NCBI RefSeq assembly: GCF_036850765.1
Contig: NC_089491.1
Coordinates: 94,334,740-94,398,739 of the forward strand
DNA: 64,000 bases
Direction: 5' to 3'
Origin: Saccopteryx bilineata
Lineage: Eukaryota > Chordata > Mammalia > Chiroptera > Emballonuridae
Shown here: in pieces, positions 46,377 to 59,704 of the stretch
Numbering within the stretch: position 1 is the first letter of the stretch
Layout of the letters: each line of letters opens with the position of its first letter
Position numbers and translations under genes: made by a program
The notes under the pieces: generated by a model
Databases searched by the model: none
What the model was told of the DNA's origin: nothing
The model's input: the letters and a program-made list of their open reading frames with translations, nothing else

Positions 46377-48960
46377 TTTTTTTTTTTTTTTTTTGCTGTA
46401 TACAAATTATCTATGAAACAATATTCATTAAATTGTCATGTCTTTTCCTCATGAGGCAGGAACATTGGGCTTAAAGAATGAAAAAATACCTGGAATGTAG
46501 GTCAGTGCCTATCATATAGTGAATGGTCAACAAATGACTGCTCAATTGTTGATCCATTCCTACATTCTACATTGAAAATGCAGTCAGTTCTCAATTTTCC
46601 AGACTAATCAAGGGGGAAAGAGATGTTAATAATAAAAAATGTTTGATAACACAAAAATAACGTATACTTTGCTTATAGAATAGTGTTTCATATACCTTTA
46701 ATAGAAGAATATGTCTAATGTTCATAAAACTCAAGTCAAAGTAATCCTTTTACTCAATCAACAAATGCTATTTGAGACTGTACCCATTACCAAACTCTAT
46801 GTTGACTGTCTGTGTCACAGAGAAGACTGACACCCTCGATCTCTGCCCTCATGGTGGCAACTGGGGCTGCTTTATGGCTCTTGTGGGCCCTTGGCACTTT
46901 CGTGTGCCTCTTCTGCCATAAAAAATAGATTAAAAATTACACTTATGGCTATGTTGTCATAAAGATAAGTTATTAATATTATATATTAAAATGTTTCTTT
47001 GACCTGAAAATTCATTTTTTGTATTTTGATTTTATAATAAATTAAAATACTTTTGTGGATCCCTAAGAGTATTTTAAAGCCTACATACTGCACCTAATGG
47101 AGAAGATGAAAAATGAACAAGGGAGCAAAATATTCAAAGTGGTTTTCATTCTTGTTTATTTCTGAACCATTAGAATATAAATTGCAGACATTATGATATT
47201 TCACATCAAAATACATCAGCAGGCATCTCCTAAATAGCATATTCTGTATATCCACAGTATCACTGTCATATTTCAAAAAATTAAAATTAATTCATAAAAC
47301 TACAGTGTTTTAGCTGACTTTATAGTAGTGTCTGAGTCTCACATCATATGATTTTTGTATGTTATATTGATACTTCTACTTGGAACCAAAATTATATTAC
47401 ATAATCTATCCATTCACATTATGTGCCACATTTATCTTTGGATGACATTTGGCTGAGTCAAAATACTTTCATTTTTAATGCTTAAAATGTTTCTTGTGCT
47501 AATGATGTTTTCTAGACACAAATTTCTCTACCCTGCATTCTTTCATTATCAGCCCTTGATAAATTTTTTTTACCCCCCAAATATTTAGTCCATACTTCTT
47601 TTGAGAAGGTTTTTCTTTGTTTTCATGAACCTAGTTGCCTAGGCTGAAATATTATGAAAGAGAAATACTATGTTCCTTTTGCTGGGTATCATTTTATAAG
47701 GTGTGTATGATAGTAACTGAAGTTAGCAGGCAGATCTAAATTTTATCTCATCTAGACTGTCATATCTAAGTTGTATCCTTCAGAGTAGACAATACATAAA
47801 CTCATCACATATGTGTGATGATCTCATAACATGCTGAAGGCAGGTTGAGAGAACAACTACATTTGCTATCAGTATGCAGACAAAGCCTTAAGTAGCAATA
47901 TTGATGCTTCTATTTTAAAAATCTTAATCCCTCTAAGCCATAGTCCTAGCTGAAAAATAGGGATGATAACAACATTGTTGTAGGATTAAATGAAATAATC
48001 TATAGGAAGCACCTAACATGTAAACTCTATACAACGTCTGTCTCCTTCACCCTTTTTATTTCTTCTCTAATGTTTCCTTAAGAGACTGTGGGAGACTGAA
48101 AGCTGACAAAAGTCCTCACAGTTTAAGGCTTAAACCAAAGGGCTAAGCTCTTCCCCACAATCTCTGATTGTTTGATTAAGTTAGTAAAGACAATTTACAT
48201 GCCCTTCCCCACACATTTCCATGTTAGCTATGATGCTGATTGTTTCTACTCATCACATCCCCCATGTTCCTCGAATAGACTGGAGGCAGTTTTCTTTTTA
48301 CCCTTTGTTTTGTGAAGTTAAGATGTGATGCATGGTGGGGGGGGGGGGGGGGTGTTCTGCCCTTGGGAGAATTCTTGAATTGCCTCAGAAATATGACTCT
48401 GTATCTGAACTCTCTTTGTTTTGCAAATGGCTTTGTTCTTTGCACATAAATAAAGTGTTTTGGGGGTACAGGCTCGCTCTTATAAGTTATCAGTTTACAG
48501 GAGGCCTCCTGATCCAATCCTTTTTCTTCCTGTGTTTATTTTCTAATCCTCCACATTCCCACATGAGACCTACAAGATTGTGAGTCATACTGGCTTGAAA
48601 CAAGAGACCATCCCCAAGTATAATTCTCATGAAGACAGCTATGCCTCCCCTAAACCCTGCATTCTTTCCACATAAGGGGCTCAATTAGGGGTTTCATTGA
48701 CAAATAATAAAATAACTTGTAACAGGGGAGAATTGTAGAGACAGATATTTCTTTTCTTTGAAGCATGAAAGAAAATATTCAACATACTCAGGAATAAAAA
48801 AATGTTTAATCAAAATTTTGTTTGCTAAAGCAGGAAAATAATACTGCAATCATTCAGAACAATAAGGAAGAAGATTTGCTATACATAAATAAATGATTCC
48901 TCCTGACTCGTTCAGTATAATGTGTCCAATGCAGCAACATCTAAAAATATATGCATGGGA
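46377..48960. other. Unassigned DNA
   Basis: No gene recognised. It includes a T run (about 46377-46395), a possible old repeat near 46840-47100, and a run of 16 G at 48337-48352. The frames near 48224-48583 span that G run and are not credible genes. Confidence 0.4.
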
Positions 48961-48964
48961 AACA

Positions 48965-51130
48965 TCCTGTTCTGAGAAGATGGAGTGGACACTTTTCCCT
49001 ATTCTTCCAGCTAAGTACAGCTAAAAACCCTGAACACTGGCTTTAACAGTGAGCATAAGAAGGCTCTGAAAGACAGAGAGTAAAAGGACCAATGAGGGAC
49101 AACAGCACTAGAGGAATAACGTGGTGGTAAGTTCCCTGGGCTTTCTTTATGCATTAGATATCCTAAGCTGAATAAGCTAACAACCCAAAGATATCAACAG
49201 GTACAGTGAAAAAAAACAAAAAACAAAAAAAAACACTCCAAAATAAACCTGCTTCCTCAGCCAAACAAATAAAACAGATGAAGCCTAAAAAGACTTTTAG
49301 ATAATAACTGCTCTATTGTAGCCAAACACCAGGGGAAAAAACAAAACAAAACAAACTGTGATCCCAACCCTGGTCACACCAGTGAAGACAGTAGAGAGGT
49401 GGCAATTCTACATTTGGGAGGCTGCAACAAGGAGCCCCTCTACCCCATCAAGGTGATGTCAGAAAAGCCCCAAAAGAAAAAACACATAGACCAATAGAAC
49501 AGACCAGAGAAGCCAGAAGTAGGCTCATACAAATGTGCCCAACTGATTTTTTACAGAGGATACAAAACAACTCAATGGAGGAAAGCTTGCCTTTGCAGTT
49601 CATGGTGCTCAGTTGAACATCTGTAGGCAAAAGTAAGAAAAGAAACACACAAATAATTAACACAAAGGGCATCACAGACTTAATGTAAACTGCAAAACTT
49701 TTAAAAAAATGCAACAGGAAATCTTTGGAATGTCAGTCTAAGCAAAGAGTTGTTAGATATAACACCAAAAACATGATCCATAAAAGGGAAACTTGATAAG
49801 TTGGGTTTAAATTAAAAACTATTTTCTACAAAAGACTCTGTTAAGAGAACGAAAAGATAACCTGGAAGAAAATATTTGCAAACCACATATGTGACAAAAG
49901 ACATATATTTAATAAACTCAAAAATCAGTTCTAAAAAAACAAACAGCCCAATTAGAAAATGAGCAAATGATATAAACAGATATTTCAACAAAGAAGATAT
50001 ACAGATGGCAGATCAACACATGAAACATCATTAGCCATTAGGGAAATAAAATTCAAACCATGATGAGTTTTCATTACATGTCTATGAGAATAGCTAAAAT
50101 AAAAGATAGTGACAACATCAAATGCAAGTGAGAATATAAACAAACAAAATTACTCAAATATTGCTGCTGTGACTATAAATTGATACAACCTCCATGAAAA
50201 CAAGTTTGGCAGTTTCATAAACAACTAAACACACAGTTTTCAAATAACCTAGAAACAACAGTCCTCCAATCTCAGAGAAATAAAAACTGATGCTTACACA
50301 CAGAAACATGTACATCAATGTTTATTGCAGCTTTGTGTGTAACAGCAAAAACTGGAAACAACCCAGATGTCTTTCAACAAATGAATAGTTAAATAAATCA
50401 TAGTACATCTGTATGTATCATGGAATACTGCTCAGCAATAAAAAGGAACAAACGATACATGCAATGAATAAATCACTAGAGAATTATGCTGAATGGGAAA
50501 AAAAAGTTGCATGCTATATGATTCTGTTTATATAACATTCTTGAATTGAAAAGAGTTGGAGAAATGGAAACCTGCTCTAATGATTGCCAAGAGTTAAGGA
50601 GGTAATTGCTGTGGAAGGAAAGGGGGTTTGGCTTAAAAAGGCAACAGGCGGGCCAGGGCACATAGAAGAAGCGCCCATTTGCTTCTCCCCCCTCCCCCCT
50701 TCCTCTCTGTCTCTTTCTTCCCCTCCCGCAGCCAAGGCTCCATTGGAGCAAAGATGGCCCGGGCACTGGGGATGGCTCCTTGGCCTCTGCCCCAGGCGCT
50801 AGAGTGGCTCTGGTCGCGGCAGAGCGACGCCCAGGAGGGGCAGAGCATCGCCCCTGGTGGGCGTGCTGGGTGGATCCCGGTCGGGCGCATGCAGGAGTCT
50901 GTCTGACTGTCTCTCCCCGTTTCCAGCTTCAGAAAAATACAAAAAAAAAAAAAAAGGCAACAGGGAAGATTTCTGGTGATGAAAGAAATGTTCTGTATCT
51001 TGACTTGTCACTGTCCATATCCTGGTCATAATATTATCCTACAGTTTGAGGTAAAGGGTATACAGAATCTCTCTGTACTATATCTTAAAACTGCATGGAA
51101 ACCTATAAATATCTCAAAATAAAAAATTTC
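48965..51130 (+). mobile_element. Ancient L1 with internal deletion, interrupted by a SINE
   Basis: 48965-49460 resembles an ancient L1 5' UTR (GAGAAGATGGAGTGGACACT). From about 49460 it continues as decayed ORF2, e.g. GAAAATATTTGCAAACCACA and the AACTGGAAACAACCCAGATG stretch that L1 ORF2 3' ends share. 50965-51130 is a typical old 3' UTR ending TATCTCAAAATAAAAA. ORF1 and most of ORF2 are absent, so the copy is internally deleted. It predates the nested SINE. Confidence 0.7.
50649..50950 (+). mobile_element. 5'-truncated GC-rich SINE inside the ancient L1
   Basis: Begins CGGGCCAGGGCACATAG, so the tRNA head is missing. The body is the GC-rich, non-tRNA part seen on the minus strand at 36856-37204, and it ends in poly(A). 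Perfect 14-bp TSD AAAAAGGCAACAGG at 50635-50648 and 50951-50964. High GC and CpG make open frames on both strands; none is a gene. Confidence 0.9.
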
Positions 51131-51136
51131 ATTAAC

Positions 51137-51174
51137 ATACACATACACACACATACCCACACACACACACACAA
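51137..51174. repeat. (CA)n microsatellite
   Basis: An interrupted CA/TACA run directly follows the A-rich end of the ancient L1, a common place for microsatellite birth. Confidence 0.85.
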
Positions 51175-52109
51175 TATGCACAGTTTGCCAAGAAGTCTTG
51201 CCTCTATTGGTGATAAGTCAGATGCTCACTAACCTCATGACCTTGAGTAGGGAGAAACTCAAGACTCTGCACCCAGGCTGTGATGTCTAAATTCATCAGC
51301 TCTCTGATTGACAAACATTGATTTGAACTAATACCATTAGAATTATAGTGGGCCTTGATTATGTGTAGAGTTTATTAAATAATATTTGTCAGCTGATTTA
51401 GCTCCTGGATGGTTATGTGATTTAGTGTGAGATTTTACTATGAGCTCTTGAACCAAATCAATATCTCAGCAGTTTGTTCCTGCATCAGTTACCATCCTAG
51501 GCCCAAAGAGTGGCTGTCAACCATGGCTGAACATTACAATTGCCTGGGGAGTGACTGATTCAGTCACTTGGGGCTGGGACTCAAGCATTATTTGAAGTTC
51601 ACCAGGACCCACAAGCAGTTGGCATTGAGAACCACTGGTCCAAAACAAATAGACTAAAGCCCACTATCAAATTGAAAGAAAAATGACCAACACTCACAGC
51701 TTTTTAAAAATAGCACCAATATTGTCAAGCTGCATTTTCATTCACAGCTGCAGAGAGAATAAAATAATTTCCAAACCTTTCTGAGGGGCAATTTGATATC
51801 TCTATGTAAATATGATTTCCTTCCCAGGAGACACCTGCAACCTAGAACAGAGCAGAGGGAGAACTCTGAGTCGGTATCCACCGCCCTCCCCAGTCTCAAG
51901 GAGGGCCCAGTCAGCCCCTAGGTGTGTGCTCAATTAGAAGCCTGACCCTCAGAAGTTTCTGAAGAATCTTTCAGGAAAAGATTGAGTGATGGGCAAACTG
52001 GTCTGTTCTTTCTTTGCTAAGCCCTGGAGGATAACCACAGAGAGTTTGCATGAGCCCATTAATAACGTTAAAAAAAAAAAAACCTCAGAGACACAGGCAA
52101 CAAAAGGAC
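51175..52109. other. Unassigned DNA
   Basis: About 0.9 kb without a recognised gene. The 67-codon frame on + starting at 51986 is not supported. Confidence 0.4.
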
Positions 52110-52307
52110 AATTAGCAGATGGGAAGTGGGTTGGAGGGAGGGTGAGGAAGGTGAAGGGAATCAAATACATGGTGACAAAAGGAGACTAGACTTAGACTTA
52201 AAGTGGTGAGCAGACACTGGCACATCAGATGTTGTATTATAAAGCTGTACATCTGAAAACAATGTTGTTAACCTGTGTTACCCAATGAATTTAATTTTAA
52301 AAAGTAG
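52110..52307 (+). mobile_element. L1 3' end fragment
   Basis: Ends TGTTACCCAATGAATTTAAT then A-rich, preceded by GTATTATAAAGCTGTACATC and a GGAGGGAGGG block. This corresponds to the ATGTATTATAAAATTGTACA...CCCCAATAAATTTAA type of older bat/mammal L1 3' UTR. Confidence 0.6.
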
Positions 52308-52314
52308 AACTGTT

Positions 52315-52740
52315 TCTATGTTTGTTACAGTCTTAGTCTTGCTGGTCTTATGGACAAAAACTCTGTTGGCTTTCTGAGATAGATGTTTGGAGGACCCATT
52401 TCTCAGATGGAATTCCTAAAAGTTGAGGAAGTGCTAAGATTTGGGGTCCAAAACCCTTCTCTCCTATAGAAGAAGGTGGCAATTTTGAGTTTTCTTCCCA
52501 AGTGTATGTCCTCTCCAGTGTGGGGTTTATGGCAAGAGAGTATCTCAGCCTTCCCTACCCATTTTGATGTGGCTGTTTTCTCATATACCCAGTGTGTAGG
52601 AGTTGCTCAGCTAGTTTCTGGATTTCTTTCAGAATAATTGCTCCATGTGTAGCTGTAGAATTGGTGTGCCCAGGGGAGAAGAGAGGTTCAGGGGTCTTAA
52701 ATGTAGCCATCTTGAACTGGAAGTCTTCCCTTCTCATTTC
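52315..52740 (-). mobile_element. Old L1 5' UTR fragment, minus strand
   Basis: Read on the minus strand: CAAGATGGCTACATTTAAGA, then CAATTATTCTGAAAGAAATC, CTAGCTGAGCAACTCCTACA and GGTATATGAGAAAACAGCCA, in the order of ancient L1 5' UTRs. The 60-codon frame here is UTR. Confidence 0.55.
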
Positions 52741-52799
52741 TTAAAATTAGTAGTGTGAATCCCTGACTTTAAAGAGAGATGGTACTTAACCAACTCTGC

Positions 52800-52885
52800 T
52801 GGCATAAGGCTTCTAGGATCTCTCTTTATTAATCTTTACAACTTCAACTGAATCTATATTTATCACAATAAAAATTTCAATTAAA
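52800..52885 (+). mobile_element. Old L1 3' end
   Basis: TTACAACTTCAACTGAATCT, then TATCACAATAAAAATTTCAA and an A-rich end follow the typical end of mammalian L1M elements. Confidence 0.55.
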
Positions 52886-53115
52886 AAACACAGAATTCAT
52901 TCATCAAAGTTGGTCAGACTAACAGTATCATATATACCAGTTGTATGATAAAATTTATGCTGCAGCTCTTACACAGTTCATTCCACCTAACTTATTTCTG
53001 GAGTATGCTGTTGACTCTTTAATAGCTCAGGGCTGGAGGGTCAACAGCCTGCACAGTCAAAAATATGTACATAACTTCATTCAGCCCTCTACATACGCAG
53101 ATACCCAATCTCTAA

Positions 53116-53250
53116 TTGACCCTTGAACAACTGGGGTTTCAATTGCATGAATTGATTGAAATGAGAGTACAATTGAACTATGCAGGTCAATTTTTAAATC
53201 TGTGCATAAGTAGACCTAAGAAGTTAAAACCCGAATTGTTCAAGGGTCAA
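53116..53250. mobile_element. Tigger-like MITE
   Basis: Perfect 15-bp inverted repeats TTGACCCTTGAACAA (53116-53130) and TTGTTCAAGGGTCAA (53236-53250). The right end extends as CTG then TA, consistent with the CAG...CTG ends and TA target of pogo/Tigger elements. The left extension is mutated. The interior is also partly palindromic. Non-coding. Confidence 0.8.
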
Positions 53251-55890
53251 CTGTATTTATATTCAGACTGCTCATTTATTCGTTTCTTCCGCTCTTCATT
53301 CTTGGTGTTTGTTCCACCAGTATGATTAGATTTTTGTTCTTTATTGCTAGTGGTACTTTTATCTCTTTGTAATTGTTACATCATAAAAAAAATTGTTACA
53401 TCATAAGGTAGATTGTCAAACAGAGAGAAAAGTAAAATAGCTTACTAGAAATAAGCATTAAATTCTTGCCCAGAGTATTCCATCATTTATTTTAATAGTA
53501 CCAGGTGCTATTCTAGGTACTGAAGATACAGTAGTAAATTAAACAAAGTCCCTACCTTCTTGGAGGTCATAGTCAACCAGGTTGGAAAGATAAACGCACA
53601 AATAAGTATGGAATATAATATCATGCAATACTACAAAATATCACAATGAAAATGTATCTGGGTAATTTTGAAAGAAAATGATGGGAACACTTCTGTAGAT
53701 AAGGTGGTGGTCATAGACAGGATTTCTGAAAAGATGACACTTGAACAGAGAATGTTAATTACATGATAGAGAATAAATGGTATATAGTTCATAGTCATCA
53801 AGATAAAACAAATGCCGGCTCTTCTAAGACAGATGCTTATTAATTCTTATTCACAGATGAGTTAATAAAAAAAATAAGTGTTCAAAAAAATTTCCATATC
53901 TTTCAGTCCAAAGGCTGAGGCATTTGGTTATAAAATAAAAAAGAGCCAAATACTCAATGCCCATTCTTTCGTTCTCCTTTCCTTTGATATCTTTTAAAAG
54001 CTTGTCTAGATCTAAAGAAGGGAGAAAAGCATTTTAATGAATATCACAATTAAGAGACACATCCTGCGGAAATTAACATCGTTTGAGCTGCTGTGAAGTT
54101 GACCTTTTCTTGATTTGAGGTCAATAAAGTTATAGTGTTTGTCTCCCAGGGAAGATCCCTGTATGTAGAATCATTTGACTTGCTCTGACTTCCCCAATCC
54201 TCCTATGAAGCTCAACCTGCAGATCAGAGCAGCTACTCCTTTTCAATTAACTCTCTTTCAGATTTGATCATTGTCCTTGTCTTCTCTCATGTCAAATGGT
54301 GCTCCCCGTGGAGACAGGCAGCTGGTTAGTCTGAGCTAACTCAGATAATCCATATTGAAATAACCGCCACCTTGTACAAATCCATCTATCACCTCCACCT
54401 TGACAGACTGTCAGCCTAGTGCCTGGAGCCATCTCTAGACCCCAAATGGTAGGCTTCCCTGCTTCCCATTCTCCCTGCAATACTGTGCCATCAGCACTGG
54501 GACACTTTTTTTCAAAGTACAAACTGATATTTTGAGCCATTTGCTTTTTTTTTTTTTTAAGTTCAATTCAACTCAGGAAATGTTAATTGAACAAATATAT
54601 ATTATAGGTTCTTGGGAAACAAGTGTAGGATCCTAAGATGGCTTTTCATAAAAGGTTTTATTGAAGACAACTGGGCATGATCTGGAGCAGTGTCTGGTAT
54701 CTAGGAAAATAACAATGTCAGATCAAGGGTTTTGTGAGGTAATGTACCATAACAAGTGATGTGGGGGTAGGGTAGGATAGGAGCTCCTGAAAACTGATAA
54801 ACTCAAGATTGGGTATGAACAACTATGTACAAAGGTAGGCCTTAACACTTTATGTTCAGTATAGAAAACTTCCTAAAGTGAAAGAAGGGCCACTTGTGAG
54901 AGACAGAAATCACAGGGCAGCTCCTAAAACCTTCCCAGCCCCTCCTGTCATCTGCTTCCTTGCAATGTTACTCTCTGCTCCTCCTGGGATGTGTACAAGC
55001 TGCTTTCTCTTGACTTTAGAAGTAACCTAGATTGACTTCTAAATTCAAACTCACACTGAGATTGAAAAGTGAATGGGGCCAAACAAGCAGACCCCTGCTG
55101 TGATCTGTGTGAACATTATTTCTGAGAGCAACATTTGTCTCTAGTAACATGAGGCCTGAACTATATGTCGCAAGATGTTGGGCCTGTCATGACCAGTGAG
55201 GAGTTAGTGACCCCAACAAGACAATTGTCTTCTACTTTCCCTTTTTAACTCATAGAAATAAATGGGGACTATTTAATTATAGCTCATAAAAATTAGATAT
55301 TTTATAGTTTCATATTCATTTTGAAATATCCCCTAATATCTGTGAGCAATATATGTAGACTTAGTCAGTGTGAAGAGTCCTGAAATAAACTAGTAAACCC
55401 CATGGTAGTACATGGTCACGCACCTTTGGAAAAGGAACCTTCTCTGACAATTCATTGAAGGGGCCACAGGTTTGGTATCACATACAGCCTCCTCCCCTAA
55501 GAAGACTGAGAATTAAAATCAGGAAATATGAGTCAAGAGTCAACTAATAAGGAATGTGAGGAAAAAAAAGAAAAAATGATCTCTGAATATCCAAGAGCTT
55601 TTAAACTAAGACCATGAGCTAGACCCCTCTCAGAGAACCTTGGATGAGGAAGTATATTGCTAAAGCTGTGAGTATTGCTAATTAGGAAGAGCTGCAGATT
55701 CCCTGTTATAAGATGTGAGGCATCTACTAGTCTAGATGCAATAAATAGACCATGCTAACTGACACACCCTTGCCTTTCTAGGGACTGTAACAGAAGAATG
55801 TCCTACTTTTGAAACTTGGAAAGACTGAAATTTGGTTACCTAGTCAGTCAAAATTCCAACATTTGCCCATTTCCTAAATGTTTCCTTCTT
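53251..55890. other. Mostly unassigned DNA
   Basis: 53480-53770 has the order of a widespread ancient mammalian repeat (GTACCAGGTGCTATTCTAGG, AAACAAAGTCCCTACCTTCT, GAAAAGATGACACTTGAACA), which I cannot name safely. The rest shows no gene; the 82-codon minus frame at 54292-54540 has no family resemblance I can state. Confidence 0.4.
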
Positions 55891-56169
55891 CTGATAAGTT
55901 GTGGCTAAAGATTTTGTAGATAGGAAGTCCAGTCTATGGAAGGAGTGATGTCTGTTTTCTTGATCTCATCTAACCCATCACCTATACCCTTGCCTGAATA
56001 ATTATTCTGTAGCATAAATGGATTTTTGTCATTCTTGTTCTGACAATCATTCAATGATTTCTCATTGTAATCATTAGCAAGTTCAGAATCTTTAACACGG
56101 CATATGAAGCCTAAACAATTTTTCTTTCCAGACTCTTTCCCCATCATCATCAATATACAGCCATCCTGT

Positions 56170-56545
56170 CCATCAATGGCACATTTTTCCCTTGAGTAAG
56201 CCGGGCTTTCTCATCTCAGATTGCTCCCTCTGCCTCGTTCCTCCAGTCCTTTCCTAAGCTAACTCCTCTCCATCCTCAGGTTATAACTTAGAGTTTTTTC
56301 TCTGGAGCACTTTCCCTAGCCCTCAAGTTGCATTATGAACCTCTCCAATGAGCTCCCACAAAATATCATACTTATTCCATTGTATTTATCATACTGTATT
56401 ATTATTGTTAATTTATTCATAAGCCCTCATCAGTCTGTAAATTCCTTGTGGAAATATACTGCATCTTATTTATCTTTACATTCACAGTGTAAAATAGGAT
56501 ATCTTAAATTACTAAGTGAATGTATGGAAACAGTATTGTCACCAA
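56170..56545 (+). mobile_element. Old L2 LINE 3' fragment
   Basis: GCTCCCTCTGCCTCGTTCCT, GGAGCACTTTCCCTAGCCCT, then GTCTGTAAATTCCTTGTGGA and TTATTTATCTTTACATTCAC follow the L2 3' end. Diverged, with no intact frame. Confidence 0.55.
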
Positions 56546-57119
56546 GAGGCAGGAGACCTGCACTCAAGTCCACGCCTCACTAACTAACCTTGATTTTTAA
56601 GCAATTCATACACTCCCTGTAGAAAAGATTCCAGAAGTAAAATGTACTCTTTAGGCTTTACAAAACCCAGTGGCTGGGCTGCACCATGCCCCTGTGGTGC
56701 TGTCAAACACAACAATCAATAGCTCTGAGGTAGGCAGTTAGACAGACAAGAGCAGAGCAAGGACGATAGGTCAGGTACAGAGGCCGCCAGGGCAGAAAGC
56801 CTAGCAATGGGCAACAGGCAGAAGATAGGGACCTCCGCCTCCCACACAGGGTGACCTTTCTCTGGTCTTGCACTTTAGACCCCCTGACTTTTTATATAGC
56901 TGGTCATGTGGTTTGAACCCTCTTCTGATTTTTTCTCCCCTGGCATGTTGTTAGTCATGTGCATTAGACCCCTTATATAGGGAATGGGAAGGGGCCAAAA
57001 ATAGGCCTTAAACATTAAGCCCCCATGACAATGAGGTTCTGACCCACATCAAATACATATAGTCCTTAGTTGAGTTTCAGCTCCAAGTCCAGAAAAGCAG
57101 TAAAACCAAATAAGCAATG

Positions 57120-57600
57120 CCATGGCTGACCTCAGGACCAGCTACATTGACCAATGATTCCCTGCCCTGGCAATGACCAATCAGTGGAGACCAGGATGGT
57201 GTCCTAAAAGTACACACATAGTGAGCTGATAAATACACTATTGAGATCCTCCCCTGAAATCTCCACCCTTAAAATTCCTTATGATGGAGGACCCAATGCA
57301 CTCTTATCCACCCACCCTCCACCCCCCTCTTCTTACCTCCAAGCTTGTTTTCCTTGTCTCTCTCTCCTCAACTCTAAGGAACTCCATGAGACTCGCAAAT
57401 CCAGAGCAATGGGCAGTGACAGCTTGTTCCAAGCTAAGGTTAGTTCGGGACCTATCTCCAAGGTCCCTTTTTCTTTGCCCAATCAGTCCCTTCTGAGTGC
57501 ATTCCTGCATAGCCAATAAATTCTTGCTTTACTTGCTGCATTTTGTTTCTTGATTGAATTCTTACCTTCAAGAAGACAAGAATCGATGTCTCACCCTTTT
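57120..57600 (+). mobile_element. Probable LTR
   Basis: It contains GCAATGACCAATCAGTGGAG (a CCAAT-type box), CCTTAAAATTCC as a possible TATA-like site near 57269, and AATAAA in CCAATAAATTCTTGC near 57515, then a T-rich U5-like end. This order suggests an ERV1-type LTR. Ends not defined. The 92-codon frame inside is not a gene. Confidence 0.45.
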
Positions 57601-59190
57601 GCTGCTTAATAGTTCCATATGCAAAAGATTGCAAGGTACTTGGGTTGCTCTAAAATACATAAAAGGCAAGCACCCCTGGGCACTCTGAACAAGAGGAAAT
57701 ATGAACAGTCTCTATAAATGCACAGATTCACAAAATCTCTGTTCTAATTGTTATGGGAAAGAGGGAATGAACTGAAAGGGCCAGTATGGAAACGTGAATA
57801 CTTGGCCAGATTGTGCCCCAGCTCTGCTCTTTAAGAATTGAGTATTATTAAAAACTAGCTTTAATTAGGCAAGACTACAATCTTTGATGATTGGAATTTA
57901 TTTATTAATTTATAGCACAGCTTCCAATTTTCATTCTGGCTGTTAACTAGTTCCTTTTCCTGAGGTGAAAAAAAGAAACAAACAAACAAAAAACACTCCC
58001 TGTGCAGAACTTGAGCATTTCCCAGCGCCAACCTCCATTTCACCTCTGTCGCTTAGGTCAGGGCAGGATCCTCTGCCCATCCAGCCAAGCTTCAGCCCTG
58101 CCACTGCTGGCGTGCAAATGTAGAGTGTGATCCATCATGTTCTATTTAATAGATTCAGTGAGAAAAAGGAAAAAAGAAAGGAAATTGTTGTGAATTAAAT
58201 GTCCTTGTCTCTTCAGGCAAGATAAAATTTCTGATTGATTACTGAGTTGGCTGGAAATGGAAGTATTAACACAAAACAATGATTTTCTTATGTTTCTATT
58301 CTCTGGAGTGTTGCAAATGGTAGTGGAAATTTCATTCTGGAAACAGATCAAAAAGAGACTTTCTCCCTTGCCAGAACAAGCAAAGTGGGTAAAGTTGGGA
58401 AGGAGGAGGAAAAGAAACGACAAGGAGTAGGCCTTGGAAAGAGAGCTACATTCCAGTCCTGCCCCTGCTATGTTCTTGGTGACCTTGAACAAGTTATTTA
58501 TTGTCCTGACCTCTAATTTCTTAACATTCGAAGGTCTGGCTACATATGCGATCTAAAGTCTCTTCATTGCCTGTAATGCCTTACAATTTTTTCTTCTAAA
58601 TTAATCCAAGCACTTGAGTTTCAAGTAGACACCATCCTCTGGAAGATGCTACTGACCTGCTCTGCCCTCTAGAATCTTGAATAAAATTATCAAAGATGCC
58701 ACTAAGTTCTGCCATTTCTCCTCAATAATATATAAATAAATTATTCTACTAAGACCTACACAGTAACAAAACGAAGTACAGGTGTTAAGTGGCTTTATAC
58801 AATGGATTATACTTGACAATTTACCAGAATTAATTTAAGCATAATTATGAACACAATAAACTACATGCAATATGCAGTATGGTTTTGATATTTCCTTTGA
58901 AAGAAGCTTCCACTTCCTCCTCACTTAAAAAAAAATGGGGAAAATCTTTAGTTAAGAACAAATTATGAAAACAGCACTGTCTTGATCTGATCAATATCCT
59001 CTCTTTCTTTCCCTTCCTGATTCTGCTGTTTTCCTTGATTTGATGGTTCCTTGAGTTAATCTTGTTCCATTTTCCAGCTTGTACATTGAGATGTTGGCGC
59101 TTTGATGTGTCCAGGTTTTTAAAGTCTTCACAGAGAATTTCCATTACAGACTACAACTGCCAAGGGTTCAAAGTTTAAGTTACCTTCTAC
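57601..59190. other. Unassigned DNA
   Basis: No gene recognised. The minus-strand open frames 58142-58492 and 58845-59144 (116 and 99 codons) match no family I know and lack clear exon or retrocopy signals. A MIR-like piece lies near 58450-58510. Confidence 0.4.
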
Positions 59191-59704
59191 CAGTGGTGGG
59201 ATTCAAATAATTTAACAACCGTTTCTCTGCCCTAATGACCGTTTTAAGTATAAAAAATGGTATATCAAAAGATAGTTGGTTATTTCAAGTATTTAATACT
59301 TAAATAAGAACAATAAAATGGGTACACAAAACTATATCATGTTATATGAGTTTTAAAATATTAATGAAAAATATATTAAATAATACCTGACATAAAACAA
59401 TAAAACTGTTATTTAAAATATTTCCATATTGCTTCTTGATTGGCATCCTCACTTGCAATTTTTTTCACCTATGGATGGAATGAACATCACTATGGGCACT
59501 TAGAATACGCTGTTGCACAGATGAACGTTAAAAAAGAGTAAGAAATGTAAATTTGTGAATTCCACATTGGGCGGCTGCCCAGGCACCCACCTTAGAGAGA
59601 ACCCGAATTACAAGTGCCATTTTGGCAACAGGTTTGCTGAACTCAACAAAAGATTGGGTATCAGTACTGCCCAACCGGTGCAAACTGGCTGAATCCCACC
59701 ACTG
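59191..59704. mobile_element. hAT element with long terminal inverted repeats
   Basis: 514 bp. The ends CAGTGGTGGGATTCA and TGAATCCCACCACTG are exact 15-bp inverted repeats. The 8-bp flanks CCTTCTAC (59183-59190) and CCTACTAT (59705-59712) match 6 of 8, fitting an old hAT target duplication. The interior is AT-rich on the left with no transposase motif. The 67-codon minus frame near the right end is within the element. Confidence 0.9.

Noticed and set aside
50476..51031. Cluster of GC-rich open frames on both strands
   Set aside because: GC-rich SINE body inserted in an old L1. Frames are due to composition.
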